The notes below the pieces were generated by a model. It made no database searches. It was not told the DNA's origin and worked only from the letters and a program-made list of their open reading frames with translations. A stretch of DNA of 64,000 bases from Stentor coeruleus (taxonomy: Eukaryota; Ciliophora; Heterotrichea; Heterotrichida; Stentoridae), in contig MPUH01000084.1 in the NCBI GenBank assembly GCA_001970955.1, positions 50,413 through 114,412 on the forward strand, written 5' to 3'. Position 1 is the first letter of the stretch, and each line of letters opens with the position of its first letter. The position numbers were made by a program, and so were the translations under genes. Shown in pieces: positions 9,949-22,400 of the stretch.

Positions 9949-11070
9949 ATGAGTCAAAATGATCTTTTCAATATATCAGAAAGTGTTCCAGAAGATACAG
10001 CTAATTTTATGTTGAATCAGCCGCCAAAGCATTTAGGTGATTCTGTATGTGAAGAAGAAGTTGATGATAATGAATTTGATATAAATTCATACCCAGGAGA
10101 GCCTTTTATAAACAAACTTCAAAGGAGTTATAAGACTAATAAGTCTATTCCAATAGAGCTTTTATCAACACTTAGTGCAGATGGTATGAAGCACCTTATA
10201 GAAGTTTTAATAAATGACACATTAAACCTTAAAAACCTTAAAGAAGGGAAAAAAACTCCTCCATCATCAGAATCTGAATCTGAAAATTATCGATTATCAC
10301 AAAACTTTTCAACTAACTCTTTTTCTAAACAACCTACATTTCCCCTGTCAAGACCAATAGCCCGAGAAGAGCTTAAAATGCGTAGAAATAACAACCTTTC
10401 TACATATCAAAAAGTTCAAGTAATTCGAAACCCTGTTGAAAGTATATCTATTATCCCAATAGCAGTTAAGCTTCCAGAACCAGAGCAATATGACCAAACT
10501 GTACTAAAATTATGTCACGAAATAGCCGAAGCTAAAAATACAAAAAGCATGTTTATGCAATTAATAAGACTTTCTCCAACAAAATTAAAAATCTCAACAC
10601 AAGCATCATCAATACTTTCTAAACTAAATAAACATAAACAGAAATTTAATACTCTTGTTCAAGAAACAGGGAAATTAAAAATCTATTCTCAACTTACAGC
10701 TATAAATAATAGAAAAAGAAGGATTAAAAGAAAACCAACTTATGAATTAAGAGATGAAGAAATAGGGATACTTCAGTCTATAATAAAATCATATGATAGT
10801 CAAAATTTGAAAAATTTTAGGGAAAATGCATTTGGGCTAATGAGAGAATATGAGGCAAATGAAGTGACAGCTTTGTTGGTTAAACATACTTGCTCGGTTG
10901 AAATAAAGATTTTTGGGAATATGCTTTTGCAAATAGCTTGTATGAAGCAAGTGCTTGAGTTACAAGAAAATATGCAAAATGAGATTGTGAATGATAATAA
11001 TGATAAGGCTAATTCGATTAGACAACTACAAGCTAAAATTAAAAATGGGTTAATTAAAGCTGTACCTTAG
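9949..11070 (+). CDS. Unknown protein, 373 aa
   Basis: The open frame starts 64 nt after the CK1-like gene, on the same strand, at an ATG (MSQNDLFN). I do not recognise the family. The first 100 residues are acidic; residues 100-160 are Ser/Asn-rich and look disordered. From about 175 to 360 the sequence is predicted helical, with a basic patch NRKRRIKRK near 255 and a hydrophobic helical stretch EVTALLVKHTCSVEIKIFGN near 305. There is no signal peptide or membrane helix. Codon use matches its neighbours, so it is likely a real gene. Confidence 0.7.
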   Translation: MSQNDLFNISESVPEDTANFMLNQPPKHLGDSVCEEEVDDNEFDINSYPGEPFINKLQRSYKTNKSIPIELLSTLSADGMKHLIEVLINDTLNLKNLKEGKKTPPSSESESENYRLSQNFSTNSFSKQPTFPLSRPIAREELKMRRNNNLSTYQKVQVIRNPVESISIIPIAVKLPEPEQYDQTVLKLCHEIAEAKNTKSMFMQLIRLSPTKLKISTQASSILSKLNKHKQKFNTLVQETGKLKIYSQLTAINNRKRRIKRKPTYELRDEEIGILQSIIKSYDSQNLKNFRENAFGLMREYEANEVTALLVKHTCSVEIKIFGNMLLQIACMKQVLELQENMQNEIVNDNNDKANSIRQLQAKIKNGLIKAVP

Positions 11071-11683
11071 AAGCTACAGTTAGTTATTTAGGTAAAGTAA
11101 ATTAAATGGTCAGTTTTGGTTTGATTGCTAGTTTAAGAGGCTATTTATGTGAAGATCCTGAATTTTTAGTAATGGAAGTTTGATTTGTAAGATACGCTTT
11201 TTTAGTTAGGAATGGAAAAAAATCAGATGTTGACCTGTGGCATGAAATATACAAGATTGAGATCAATTCCTATATTCTTCATTTAATAAGGTTTATATAT
11301 TAGCTTGATTAATATTACATCTTTTAATATTTTACTAATTAAAATTAGACTATCTTCTTTATAACAATCTATCTATACTGCATATATATTAATAAAATAA
11401 AATATTTGAGAAAAATTAAACATATGTAGAAATATCATTCCAATTGAAAATGCTTCAGCTTTTGATCTTTTAGAATTTCTTTCATTGTCAGCTTAATTTC
11501 CCATAACTGGAATTATTTAATAATACTTTATATTAATATGATATTTTAGGTATCCATAAATAAATGTTATTTAAACTTGCATTATAGATAATCATGAGTT
11601 TATAAATTGATTTTAAAAAATATATTTTTAATCAGATTATATAATTTATCCTATATTATTGTTCACAGTTCTAATATAAAAAA
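11071..11683. other. Intergenic, 613 nt
   Basis: AT-rich spacer between two plus-strand genes. The first 200 nt are C-poor and G-containing, as in other 3' flanks of this window; the last 350 nt are almost pure A/T. The only open frame of note is a 25-codon one at about 11106, which I do not call a gene. Confidence 0.6.
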
Positions 11684-13369
11684 ATGTTTTCTTTCTTATT
11701 ACTTCTTCAAATTTGCAAGGGCAGTATAGAGTTTCTTAGTCCTATCAATCTTCAAGGAATATACCTGATGCATGCTGTTACTTCTTTTTCAAACCCAGGA
11801 CTTGTTCCGATATATGGCAAGCTTACCTCAATAGAATTGACACCAGAATGCGAACTTGACTCAAATAGTTCTGAGAAGCTAAACTCAATGAGTATTGCAA
11901 TAATCGATGCTACATATAGTTTCAATTGCAATTATGATTTAGTTTCATCTCTCATTGAAGAAAAAGGAGCTGTTGGAGTATTCTTTGTCATTCAATTAAA
12001 TGAATTCGATAAATTTTTTTTTGATACCTACTCTGGAAATTATATTTCCCAATCTTTTGATGCTACAAAAGTATCAATAGTTACTTTGCTTGTATCAAAT
12101 GATATCTTCACATATATAAGCCCTTTTGAAAATGATGAAATATGGGTTAAATATGTGTATACAAAAATAATCCCAAGACCCTTTCCTAGAATTCAATTAT
12201 ACATAACAGGAGACTATAAAGAAGATGAAAAATTCATAAGTCAAATAATTAGATTTTCTATTCCAAGCTATTTATGGACACAAGAATTTAATCTTTTTCT
12301 AATATGCACTGATGAAATGAACAAAGACCAAGATTGCTATAAAACTTCTGATAAATTTGAATGCTGCTTACCAGGGGATAATAATGTCAATGGTAAAGAT
12401 AAAGTTATTAACAATATTTTAATACTGAATGCTTTAGCTTCGACATCAGAAGATCAAATAAATAAGTTTTTCAGTTATCTAACTGATTTATATTCAAATT
12501 GCTATGAGAACTATGAAACTAGTTGTAATGAGAATCAGCTTATAAGCAATGGATTTACTCCAAATTATGATGAAATAGCAGTTTATAGGAGCTATCAAAG
12601 TACTGTTGTCATCCCTTCAATATCCATAAGCGATGTATACATTTATAACAGCGAGTATATTTATGATTTTTACTATATTTCATCTGACTTTACAAGTGGA
12701 TTTTGCAGTGATCTATGCAGTTATTATTTATTTCATGATAATCAATGTTCAGATATATGTAATAGCACTTATTGCGGCTATGATAACATGAATTGCATAA
12801 CAAATATATGTTACGAATATATGATCGGGGATGGAGTTTGTGATACAATATGCTTAGATGATCCTGATTGCGTAGGAAATACAAATAGTACTGTTTGTAA
12901 TGAAGATAGCAAAGATAAAGATGAAGATAAAGATAAAGATGAAGATGGTTCTAGAGGAACAATAAAAGTTCTGGTTATTATTATATGCATTATGTTTGTG
13001 TAAGGAATATTTAGATTTATGATCTTAGCACTTGTGATCATTTTAATCGTTGTTAGGAAAAAAATTGTTTTATCAGATAGACATAAAAATTCTAGTCAGT
13101 GGAATTCGTTTGGGGAATCTTCAGATAATATAGGAATTCCAGAAAAAAACCTTGGGGTTGTACTTAATTTTAATAAAAACTTGAATTACAAGGGAGAGGC
13201 TACTTGTTGCTATGATAATTTTGATTTGAAGAATAATGAAGCTATTGTTTTTTGTAAATGCAAGCATATGTATCATCTGGAATGCTATGGAAAATGGGTT
13301 GCTGTGAAGGAAAATGCTGATAAGTGCATAGGCTGTGAGAATGTTTCTGGAGATTTAGAAAATAAGTAG
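11684..13369 (+). CDS. PA-like / LNR / transmembrane / RING-type protein, 556 aa, one intron
   Basis: The start MFSFLLLLQICKG is a probable signal peptide. Residues 25-165 resemble the protease-associated (PA) domain of PA-TM-RING ligases. Residues 339-402 are Cys-rich with a Lin12/Notch repeat pattern (CSDICNSTYCGYDNMNC, then a second CYEYMIGDGVCDTIC). A Lys/Asp/Glu linker precedes one membrane helix at 428-453. A cytosolic RING-H2-like segment follows at 500-549 (CKCKHMYHLECYGKW...CIGC). The first Cys pair of the RING is abnormal (adjacent CC). Removing the 15-nt intron at 13000..13014 completes the helix and joins the RING. The PA-TM-RING family includes membrane E3 ubiquitin ligases such as RNF13 of endosomes; the LNR units are unusual there. 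Ligase activity is an inference. Confidence 0.82.
13000..13014 (+). other. 15-nt intron in the PA/LNR/TM/RING gene
   Basis: Sequence GTAAGGAATATTTAG, phase 2. It lies inside the membrane helix; splicing gives VLVIIICIMFV joined to FMILALVIILIVV. Unspliced, the frame ends at GTG TAA. Confidence 0.92.
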
Positions 13370-13748
13370 TTAGTTATTTTAGACTTTTAAGCTTTTATCG
13401 GTTTATAATATTATAGTTGCAAATTTCAGTAGGGATATTTTAGATTATAAGGTTTACACAAAATATTATACATCACGGGAAAAGCCAAAATATAAATAAA
13501 GTCATAATTATTAAGGGACTTAAAAGATTATAAATTCTCATAGTGTTACAAGCATAACTTTTCCCTTCAAGTTTTATCTTTAGACTTTCAATTATTCAAG
13601 TTGAAAATAATTAAAAAATTCAAAAAATTATATAATTTCTAAATGACTCACCAACCAATAAAAGTTTTATTAGCATTTGCACATTTAAATTAAAATGATA
13701 AACTCAAAAAAAAATCACATTTATCTTAAAAGTAATTATGTTTATTAA
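13370..13748. other. Intergenic between convergent genes, 379 nt
   Basis: AT-rich region between the stop of the RING-type gene (plus) and the stop of the UFD1-like gene (minus). It must hold both 3' ends. I see no further gene. Confidence 0.6.
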
Positions 13749-14828
13749 TCAATATATGTAATGATTGTTATTGTGCTTATGTCGGGGAACTGAACTCAGT
13801 CTTTTTCTTTTTTCCACTTTCAAAGAAGCAGTCCTTGGTGTTTTATTTTCCTCATATTTACTTTCAATAGTTTGATAAATAGGTGATAGCTTGTTATTAA
13901 TATCACCCCATATAGGTATATCTTCATTCGACTCTTCTTTCTCAAGGATATGAGGCTGAACAATGATAATTTTTTTTAAATTCCTCAAAGTTTCTTTATC
14001 TCCCTCATCAGAAACTCCAGTATCCTTCATTAGCTCCCTTAACTGTAAAGGTTTACTTCTTATAGAAATAGGGGAAATATGTTGCCCTTGTAAAATCTTA
14101 ATATCGCCCAGAAGTTCTTTTTTAGCTTTTATTCTAGGTTTCAACATAAACTTCCCTCTATCTCTAGATAAACTTTTGCTTGTATGCAGACACAAAAACG
14201 CTTTAGATATAAAATTCTCATTATTCGTCGCAATTTTCCTATGTACCAAAGGTTGGACAATAATAACATCAAAATCTTCACTAATCAACGCACAAACTTT
14301 AGCAGGAAAAGACTTAGACACAAATAACTTGACTTCCTCTAAACCGTTTAAAATCTAATTTTTTCTTACTAATAATGATTGTCCTGTTTTTATTATACTA
14401 TATCCAATAAGCCCACTTTTACAAACAATTTCGCTTATAAAACTATCTGAATAGACTTCGATTTTTTTCAGTTCAGGGTAAGCATATTTTTGTTTGTGAT
14501 TCGATAATATTTGAAGTACACCCGAATTATCGCATTTATTCCAACTTGGAAACCTAAGTTGTTTGTATATACGGAATGGACAATAGATTGTACTTGACTC
14601 TGCTGTATATTCTAATGCTCCACAAAGTGCATAGTCAGATTGGAAACGTTTTGAATATAAGGCAAAGATAGGTGGGAAATGCACTGAATTTCTTACTAAA
14701 AAGTGACATACTGCAACAGGTAATACTATTTTATCTGAATACTCAAGAGAAATATTGTACCCTTCATACTTCTCTATTGGCATTATCTTAGGGATTTCAA
14801 GTTTTAGATTACCTTCAGACAAACTCAT
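13749..14828 (-). CDS. UFD1-like protein, 354 aa, one intron
   Basis: UFD1 is the ubiquitin-binding adaptor of the p97/Cdc48 segregase. Residues 15-115 follow the UFD1 N-terminal barrel pattern: SDKIVLP, then FPPIFALYSK, CGALEYTAE and an IYCPF segment (compare SDK.LLP, YPM.FKL, CGVLEF.AEEG and Y.P in UFD1). After the intron, residues 155-205 fit the second half, with LILNGLEEVKLFVSKSFPAKVCALISEDFDV resembling the segment before the LE.KP..A..I..TD..V motif. The match is divergent and the family's conserved Trp/Met stretch is missing. The C-terminal 130 residues are basic and look disordered. Removing the intron at 14355..14369 joins the two open frames with 1065 nt in frame. The stop is TGA, evidence for the standard code. 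It could instead be another double-psi barrel protein. Confidence 0.65.
14355..14369 (-). other. 15-nt intron in the UFD1-like gene
   Basis: Sense sequence GTAAGAAAAAATTAG, phase 0; read through, its last codon is TAG. Splicing joins GQSLL to ILNGLEEVKLF, which continues the same fold pattern. Confidence 0.9.
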
Positions 14829-14982
14829 TATTTCATATCATAACTAATGATTATTTTATAAACCACATTCAAATAAATTAAAATTTTTCTTTCTCTATCT
14901 CTTAACACCCTAATTTTAACATATAAAATCCTTTCTCATAAAAATCATCCATGATAATAAGAAAACATGCTGATAATTCTAC

Positions 14983-15795
14983 TTAAAGAATAATAAAAAT
15001 ATTCTTGTTGATCTTCTTGGGGTCAATAAAAACAATCTTCTCATAAACACCCTTGCAATTGATTTCAGCCCATAAATCAGTAAACATAAACGGATGCGAA
15101 CAATGATATTTCTGATCACTCCAAGGCATAGTCTTAAAATGCACAGTCATTCTAGCATCAGTATTCACATCACACATCTTTAAAAACCCAGTTGTCGTAT
15201 TGCAATCTACATTAAAAAGCCTAGCCATAGTACTTCCTGAATATTCTTTATATTCATCTATATTGAATTTATCATATTCTTGTCCACAATCAATAACATA
15301 AGATGTTTGGTCTGAGAAGTATTTTTTCACTATTTCATTATTATAAAGGTAATCTTTTATTTCTAGTTCATCGAATTCTGGATGAGAAACTTTATCTCTA
15401 ACACGATAATACCAAACTAAAGCTGAGACACCTGAATAGATCCAAAATGGTTTAAAAACTGTTGCGGCTATTAGAGAAAATGTGGCACATGAAGCTGGGA
15501 CAATGGCCATTGTAGTGATGTCCATGGCTCGAAGGTATCTGTAAGTAAAGAATTCCCATTGGGCTAAGATGTTGATTTTGAACCAGAATCTTACAGTGTC
15601 CCACGGGCGGTGGATTTTGTAATCTTTTGAAGTGTGGGTATAAGTGTGCTCTTTGCCTTCAAGGCCATAGGTTTGGTGCTGTGAGAAATAATCCTTATAT
15701 CTGGTGTTGTATTTGTGACCTCCACCAACATACAGGTTTCTGTTGGGAAAGTATTCACCCCAGGAGAAAAACCTGTTTAGTTTCCTAGACAGCAT
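14983..15795 (-). CDS. Membrane protein of unknown family, 270 aa, possibly mitochondrial
   Basis: The start is an ATG at 15795 and the stop is TAA. The N-terminus MLSRKLNRFFSW is basic with no acidic residue, as in mitochondrial presequences. Residues 22-75 are rich in Tyr, His and Arg. Two hydrophobic segments lie at about 95-112 and 116-130. The remaining C-terminal half is soluble and rich in Tyr, Asp and Cys. This layout recalls lineage-specific subunits of ciliate respiratory complexes, but I do not recognise the protein, and the placement in mitochondria is an inference from the N-terminus only. Confidence 0.7.
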   Translation of the reverse strand: MLSRKLNRFFSWGEYFPNRNLYVGGGHKYNTRYKDYFSQHQTYGLEGKEHTYTHTSKDYKIHRPWDTVRFWFKINILAQWEFFTYRYLRAMDITTMAIVPASCATFSLIAATVFKPFWIYSGVSALVWYYRVRDKVSHPEFDELEIKDYLYNNEIVKKYFSDQTSYVIDCGQEYDKFNIDEYKEYSGSTMARLFNVDCNTTTGFLKMCDVNTDARMTVHFKTMPWSDQKYHCSHPFMFTDLWAEINCKGVYEKIVFIDPKKINKNIFIIL

Positions 15796-15836
15796 ATTTA
15801 TATTGGTGCATATTGGTAGGCTAAAAAATATAAATC

Positions 15837-16215
15837 ATGTTTGAAAACTACACCCATTATGATTTAACTCTAAATAAAGTTGAAGTCTGTGACTTTAAAA
15901 AATCTCCCCTAGTCCAAGAAATAAGCAACGATATTTTTAAACCTAGGACAATCATAGAACTTCTTCTCAAGAAAAAATCCTGATTTCACCAACTTCTGTA
16001 AGATAAAAGCATAAGTAAAAGCGAATAAGTGGGTTTACTTCATGGGAAAAATTTAAAAAGTAGGTGTTAAGGCAGAACCTAGATTTGATAATTTTATAGT
16101 GGAGTATAAGAAAAAGTTTATATTTTTTGGAGGAAGAACTGATATTAATTTGATATATAAATTAAGGGAATTTTTGGATAAGGTTAAATATTTGAATGCT
16201 AAGAATAAAGAATAG
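15837..16215 (+). pseudogene. Decayed plus-strand gene with a kelch-like fragment
   Basis: An ATG at 15837 opens 48 coherent codons (MFENYTHYDLTLNKVEVCDF onwards) that end in TGA at 15981. A second open stretch in another frame, 16060..16215, encodes FIVEYKKKFIFFGGRTDINL, which looks like one strand pair of a kelch repeat, and ends in TAG. Between them all frames contain stops, and no single 15-nt intron repairs the break. Composition goes from C-rich to G-rich along the plus strand, as in intact plus-strand genes here. I read it as a gene remnant; a gene with several frame errors in the assembly is the alternative. Confidence 0.4.
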
Positions 16216-16450
16216 TAGATATTTAGGTGTAAAGATAGTTTTATTATTTCAAGGAAATATTATTGTGCAGTGGTAATTGAGAAATATTTGTTAATAGGGG
16301 TTTATCTAGAATGACCTAAATTTATTAAACATATAATAAAGATGATAATAATAAAAAAAGTAAGGAAATATAAAAACTGGCTTAAGCCAAGGAAAAAAAA
16401 TTTATCTTTGAATGCCAGTTTATGTAATTTTGCTGCTAATTGTTAACTAG
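16216..16450. other. Intergenic tail of the decayed gene region
   Basis: C-poor, AT-rich sequence between the kelch-like fragment and the stop of the giant coiled-coil gene. Short open pieces on the plus strand may continue the decayed gene, but I cannot assign them. Confidence 0.4.
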
Positions 16451-19400
16451 TTATTTTTTTGAGAGTTTTTTCTTGATAACTTTTTTAGATTTCACAGTTT
16501 CAGTTGTGCTTGAAAATGAAAGCTGTTTTCTAAGGGCTTCCTGAGCTTCTTTTGACAGTTCTTTTTTCTCTTCTTCCCCTCGGCTTGGAACATGAGCACA
16601 TGGTATTTCTATAAAAAATCCAGGGGCATGTAATTTACTAAGTGCTAAATACGCAGCTTGAACAGTAACTCCTCTATTATCACCTCCTTGCTGTAATGCA
16701 ACAATATAAGCTTTTTCAATATCTTCCGCTAGGATTTCAGGGGCTAATTTCCTAACCATATCAGTGAAATCTTCTATTGATATAATATCGTTACTACTAA
16801 GATAAGGGAGTATTTTAGCTATTTGTTGACTTTTAATCAAAATAAGCCCAGTTTGCACTGAAAACAAAACTGAAGTTCCTGGTATTTGTATATTCTTACA
16901 TTCACGGATGAATTTCTCTTTAGTATACCCTCTATAAAACTGTGGACTGAGTTCTTTTTCAACTTTCTGCATCTGCTCTTTTTCTACCCATTTAGTGATT
17001 TTTTCATCCTCACTTAGTTTATCATTTCTATTCTTATCAGTTTTAAGAAACTCATATATAATAGCTAGCATTTTTATATGTTGCTGATCTTCGCTTATAT
17101 CTAAATTGCTTAATATGCACTTATATAATTCAGGACTATTTTCTAATACTGCATGTAAAGAATCAAAAACTTCATTTAAATAATACTCACCTGCTGTTTC
17201 TGTATTTTCAGTATGTAAATCTGATTGTTCCCATATTTTATAAAGTTCTCTAAAAACTTGAAGAATAACTTGTGCTTGATCATCAGTTGCAGGGATTTTG
17301 TCTTTATATTGAAGTAATTTACATCCAAGAATTGCATAAGGACAACCTTCTTTACTTAATAAATAAAGCCCTGGAAGGAATTCACTAATAAACTGTGAAG
17401 CTTCATTTGGACTTCCATAGATTTCCCTAGCCCTTGATACAAAAGATTCAGGTACTCCAATATACCCTAAAGATGACCCTAAGGTTTTATAGTCCAAATT
17501 AGCTTTTTCTATTAAAAATTCTTCGAGTTCTTTTATGACGTTAAGCTTTGGCATAGGTGTAGCTTTCATTGGATGTTTTCTATAATGTTGTTTAAATGGA
17601 GATTGAGAAAGACCTTTTTGATGAATGCTAGTTAGGATTTCTTCAACTTCTTTATCATCTAAAGGTGGAAGGACAACAAGAGTTTCTGATGTATACAAAG
17701 ATACTAAATCTGGGTCTTCTAATACAATATTCACTGGTATTGCTGTAACATTTTTCCAAGTCATAAATCTATAGTAGTTCTTAACTCTTCCAATCATGAG
17801 GATTCTGAAAAATGCGTTTCTTTTTCTGACTATATGAACCATATTTATAGTTTCACTGATTTTTTCTTCTAAAGCTTTAGCTTGTTCATCGATATTTATT
17901 TTTTCTTTAACTATTTCTCCAAGTTCTTGAGTGAATTTGTCTATTGCAGCCTGAGCATGTGGATCTTTTGCTAAAGTCTCATTGAAAATCTCAATTTTCT
18001 TTTGAAGGACTTCACAAGTTTCTCTTGTACTCAACCATTCATTTTTATACTTTTCTATTGTCCGGTTTTCATATTGTAAATCATCGTTAGCTTTTTGCAA
18101 CTCTTTAATTTTATCTGATAAGGCCCGCATTATAACTTCATTTGCTTCTTTTTCTTTTTTTACTAAATCTTTTTCAACACTAGACTCTGAGTATAATTTT
18201 CTATAATTTAACGATGGTTCTAGTTGTTTTTTTAATAAATCAACTTCATGTTTTTTCAAGTCTAATTCATCGATTATCTTACTGATTTCCTTATCATTTC
18301 TATCAACACCTAGTTTATTTTTCTCTTCAAGCTCTCTTGACATTGTCTCAGCAGACATAATCTTACCTTTAACTTGACCTAATTCATCTCTTAGTTTGCT
18401 TATTGATTCTTCATTTTTTTTCATATCAGATGCTAGTAGTTCTTTATCTCTTTTTACTATAAGATAATCATCTTCTTTATCTTCTAAGACTTTCCTTAAA
18501 GCATTTTTCTCTTCATTCAACTTGATGATATCTGCTCTCATAGCTTTGACAACATCATCATCTACTGTTGGTTTATTTGAAGCTGATTCAAGTTCTCTTA
18601 TTTTATCAAGTAATTGAGAAACTTCTTCATTTTTAGTTTTGAGGTTGTTTCTTGTGCTTTTTATTGTTGAATCTTTAGACTCAAGGCTATCTTTTAATGA
18701 TTCTATATCCCTTTCTAAATTTTCTATAGTGTTGTTCAGATCATTTTTATCATTATTCAGATTGGCGATAAGAACTTTATCTTCACTTATTTCTTTAGAG
18801 TACTTTTCACAATTTGCTGAAGCTTCTTTTAAGTTTGTTTCAACAGCTGTAAGTTTATCTTGTATAAGTTTCTTATCAGCATTCATTCCACTTTTTAGAT
18901 TATCAAGCTCACTTGTTAAAGCTGAAAGTTCGCTATCTTTAGCTTTTAAAGATTTTTTCAAAGCATCTAATAGTTTTTTTCTAAGTCCTTCAAGTTTATT
19001 TAAAATTATCAATTCAGAATTTGCATGACTAAATTGGTCATAAATAGTAATTGTTGATGAATCAGCTATCTCATCAAATTCTTCTTTGATATTCACAGCT
19101 TGTTTTTTCAAAGCTTCTTCATCACATGAAGTTAAGTCCTTTAAAGCTTTTCTTATTGTATCATCTATACTATCTTCAATATCTTTAGCTAATTCAAAAA
19201 TATCTTGTCTCGCTGTAATTTCTATGGCTTTTTTAGATATTTTATCGACATACTCTTCAAATACTTTCTGAGTTTCTTGAAGTGCTGCTGAAATGCTTTG
19301 ATCGTTTTCAGTATCAAAACTGGGTATAGTGAAAATTGTGCTTTTGATGAAGTTTTTATCAGAATCTTTTCCAAGAACCTTGAAAATTAACCCCCAAAGC

Positions 19401-22400
19401 TTTTCGAGATTCTCAGCATTACCTTTTATAGCGTTTTGTAACCTAACCAAAAACGCCCCTTCAGTCTTAGACCCTGTAATCTTTAATATTTTCTCTCTTT
19501 TAGCACCTTCAACATCTTCAGTTTTCTTCAAAAAGTTTTCAAGAGATTCAAAAATCTCTTGTGGCTTACCTTTTGGTATCAAAGCATGAAGATTCTCTCT
19601 TTGTATTTTAAGTTCTTCACTACTTGGCGCAAGAAGTTTAAAAGTTTCAATCGACCCTCTTGCCGATTCTTCACAAGCTTTATCCATCAAATCAACATAT
19701 TTCCCTAAATCTTCCGAATATCCAATATCTTCTCTAATCTTACCCAACTGTTTTTCTAACTGTAATCGTACTGTACTATGTGATAAAGCTACAGCAAAAG
19801 AGTCAGTCTGTGAAATCCTATGTTTATCCACTGAATCCTTAAGACTTTCAAGCTGAATTTTCATTTCAGGTACAGCTATTATAGTTAAAATCCTAATTTG
19901 TTGTATAAGAATTTCTTCTCTTTCAATCTCTAAAGTCCTAAAAACAGTCATGAATTCTTTAGAATCTTTACTCAACACTCCTGTACACCTTGAAATTTCT
20001 TCATAATACATAATCTCATCTGTAGCTTCAAATGGCTCTTCAGGTACAGGATCAGTTGTCCCAATTTGAGCTTTTGCTTCAGCAACATGTTGTTTAATTT
20101 CTTCAACAAGTTGCTTAAGTGCATTTATTGGAGATTTACCACTTGGTCTACCTGACCTAAGATTTTTTTTAGCTTTCATTGATAAACCACCTTTAGATTT
20201 GTTTACTCTTTCCATATCTTCATGAGCGAATTGATCTGAAACTCCTGATAAACGTGATGATTGTATACCATTAGCTGTTTCATATCTATCAAGTAAGTCT
20301 AATAGTTCTAAAGCTTTGTCTGGAGTTGTTTTAGAGTTTTTTATGTCTTGTATGACTTCTTCGAATTGATCTTGGTATCTATCCATTTTAGTTTTCAAAC
20401 TGTTTTCTGGGAGTATTTCCATTAAAGTGTCGCCAACGTAGTCAGTTTTTATAAGGATTTCTCCTATTTTTTGACCAATTGCATTGAAACTATCTTCAAA
20501 GAATTTTATTTGCTCTTCTGCTTGGTTTTGGATTTCTTCTGATTTTTTCTTCATTTCGTTGATTTGTTTTTCGAGATTTTCTTGTTGGATCAGGTTTTCT
20601 TGTTTGGCTGAGGCATGATGGGATAGAAGGTCATGCTGTTTTGCTTTTTCTTCATGAAGTTGTTGGAGTTCAGAGTCTTTTTTAAGGTTAAGAGCTTTAA
20701 GAGCTGCTAGTTCTTGGTGTAAGTCCTCAATTTGTTTTGATAGATGCGCTTTTTCTCCTTCATGAGCGTTTGCCAGGTTACTCATTTGCTTTTTGTGTTC
20801 CTGGTCATACTGTTGATGGTCTGTATCTTTTTTAGCAAATTGAGCTTTAAGTCCTTCATGTTCTTTTAATAAATCTTGAATATGTTTTTCTAAATTCGCT
20901 TTTTCAGATTCAAGTTGCTGATGATTAGAGTCTTTGTTAGCAGAGTGGGCTTTAAGTGTATCTAAATCCCCAGAAAGGTCATGAACAAGCTTTTCCAAAC
21001 GAGCTTTTTCAGCATCAAAAGCGCTTTTCATATCATTTATTAGCTTTTTATGTCCCTGATCAATCTGTTTTATATCATCATCCTTATTAGCAGATTGTGC
21101 TTTAAGTGCTTGTAATTCTCCAAAATGATCATTAACCAGCTTCTCCGAACGGACTTTTTCAGCTTCATTAGCACTTTTCAAATCTCTTATTATATTTTTC
21201 TGTTCCTGATCAAGTTCCCTAAACTCCTCATTTTTTTTCTCCAACTGGGCTTTAAGTTCACTAATATTTCTATTAAGTTCATTAATCAACTTATTCAAAC
21301 GAGCTTTTTCAGCATCAAAATCATTATTCATATCACCAATCTGTTTTCTCATCATATCCTTTTCCTTTTCCATATCCTTAGCCATTTCATCATATTTTCT
21401 ACCATTATCACTTTTTTCCCTTTGCGCTTCTTTTATCATATTTTCTTTTTCTTTCTCATTATCCCTTCTAACATTTTCTATCAAATCTTCAATTTCCCTC
21501 ACTTTTTTTTTCTCAGCAGCTAATAATGAATTAAAATTATCTTCCATAGTCTTTTTATATGCAGCAGCTTCAGCTTCATCTACTAAAAGAAGTGGGTTCC
21601 ATACAAGTTGTGGTAGTTCTTCATCTTCTTCATATTCAGGAATATGAGCTTTAGCTAAAGGTTCGAGGATTTTATCAAGTAATTCAATCATTTCAGAGTT
21701 TATTTCAGCCATAGGACCATGACTATCAATAAAATTATCCGCAGCTTCAGGTACTTGTCTAACTTTCCTTAGTTGCTGAGTTCTTTTTTTAGATATTTTC
21801 CCTAGTTCTGCAGCAGCATTTTGCATATTTTCTTCTGTAGGAATTGCTTGGACAAGTTTTGCTAATGCGCGTTCTTTTCTATAAAGATTCTTCTGAGCTT
21901 TTATAAACCCTGATTTTATACTTGAAATATCTTTATCATCTTCAATTATCATCCTTTTAACTGTTTCTAATTTCATACCTACTGTTGTTGCTCTTTCTAA
22001 ATATCCCATCATCATATTCCAACGGGCTTGGAAATCTTTATCAGGGATGATTTCTAGTTTAGGTACATCATTAGAGTCAATCATTTGTTTGTATTTTTCT
22101 TCTTTACCAAATGCTTTAGCTAGTACTTCAACTGTGAAATTAGAATCTTTCATTAAAGCATTAACTTGATTCATATCTTCTAATGCTGGGACAACTTGTG
22201 GTATATCATCTAAACAGTTTTGTATAAAATCTGCAGTGATTTCAAAAGCTCTTTCTATGATTTCAATACTTTCTTGGATTTTAGCTTCTTCTATTTTTTG
22301 TCCATATCTATCAACACAGTCTTGGATTTTCTCACATTGGGTTTGAGCGCTTTGATCTCCAGGTTTGATAAGAGTTTTCATTTTGAACATAAGTTTTGCA

